NCBI GenBank assembly: GCA_002686115.1
Contig: NZAF01000073.1
Span: forward strand, 1 to 15,492
Reading direction: 5' to 3'
DNA: 15,492 nt
DNA from: Halobacteriovorax sp.
GTDB lineage: Bacteria; Bdellovibrionota; Bacteriovoracia; Bacteriovoracales; Bacteriovoracaceae
Both the position numbers and the translations under genes were made by a program. The number at the start of each line of letters is the position of its first letter. Positions within the stretch are counted from its first letter, which is position 1. Shown here one piece after another: positions 15,459-15,492 of the stretch. The notes under the pieces are model-generated. The model was given only the letters and a program-made list of their open reading frames with translations. It was not told where the DNA came from and ran no database searches.

Positions 15459-15492
15459 ATGCCAACTCTAATGCACAAAGATGCTTATATGA
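15459..15492 (+). CDS. Possible start of another gene, cut by the window end
   Basis: An ATG at 15459 opens a frame (beginning MPTLMHKDAYM) that stays open to the last base. It is preceded by an A-rich stretch rather than a clear ribosome site. It lies divergently from the lipoprotein gene, where a new gene would be expected. Only eleven codons are visible and no family can be named. Chance is a real alternative. Confidence 0.25.
   Translation, partial: MPTLMHKDAYM

Overview
The window is AT-rich, gene-dense bacterial chromosome. Three tight convergent gene pairs, Gram-negative features (an E. coli-type Asd and LysC, an SrkA/YihE-type kinase, an outer-membrane-type lipoprotein) and a large LamG-domain lipoprotein suggest a low-GC member of Bdellovibrionota, of the Bacteriovorax/Halobacteriovorax kind. 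That placement is inferred from gene style only; there is no rRNA or other phylogenetic marker here.

Layout. 1-753 (-): N-terminal part of asd, aspartate-semialdehyde dehydrogenase, running off the window. 754-1105: divergent intergenic region holding a complete lysine riboswitch (about 869-1041) in the lysC leader. 1106-7133 (+): a six-gene lysine/DAP operon, lysC-dapB-dapA-dapD-(LysA/BtrK-like decarboxylase)-(AstE/aspartoacylase-like deacylase), with overlapping stop/start codons at four of five junctions. 7135-8679 (-): membrane-anchored FMN/3Fe-4S glutamate-synthase-like protein. 8837-9898 (+): acyl-CoA-desaturase-like membrane protein with a C-terminal coiled coil. 9878-10870 (-): SrkA-like kinase, its 3' end overlapping the desaturase gene. 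10941-11897 (+): tyrosine recombinase with all catalytic residues. 11903-15343 (-): 1146-residue lipoprotein with a Big2-like domain and three LamG-like domains. 15344-15492: short intergenic end, possibly with the first codons of another gene.

How the genes work together. Asd plus the operon cover most of the succinylase route from aspartate to lysine: LysC makes aspartyl phosphate, Asd the semialdehyde, DapA and DapB tetrahydrodipicolinate, and DapD the N-succinylated intermediate. Two steps stand out. There is no DapE, but a metal-dependent deacylase of the AstE/aspartoacylase type ends the operon and is the obvious candidate to remove succinate. The gene in the lysA position encodes a fold-type III PLP decarboxylase whose substrate-site motifs look more like BtrK/siderophore-type enzymes than canonical LysA. 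The operon sits behind a lysine riboswitch, which ties both unusual enzymes to lysine supply. This modified lysine/DAP operon is the most interesting thing in the window. No CRISPR array, IS element, prophage, rRNA or tRNA was seen.
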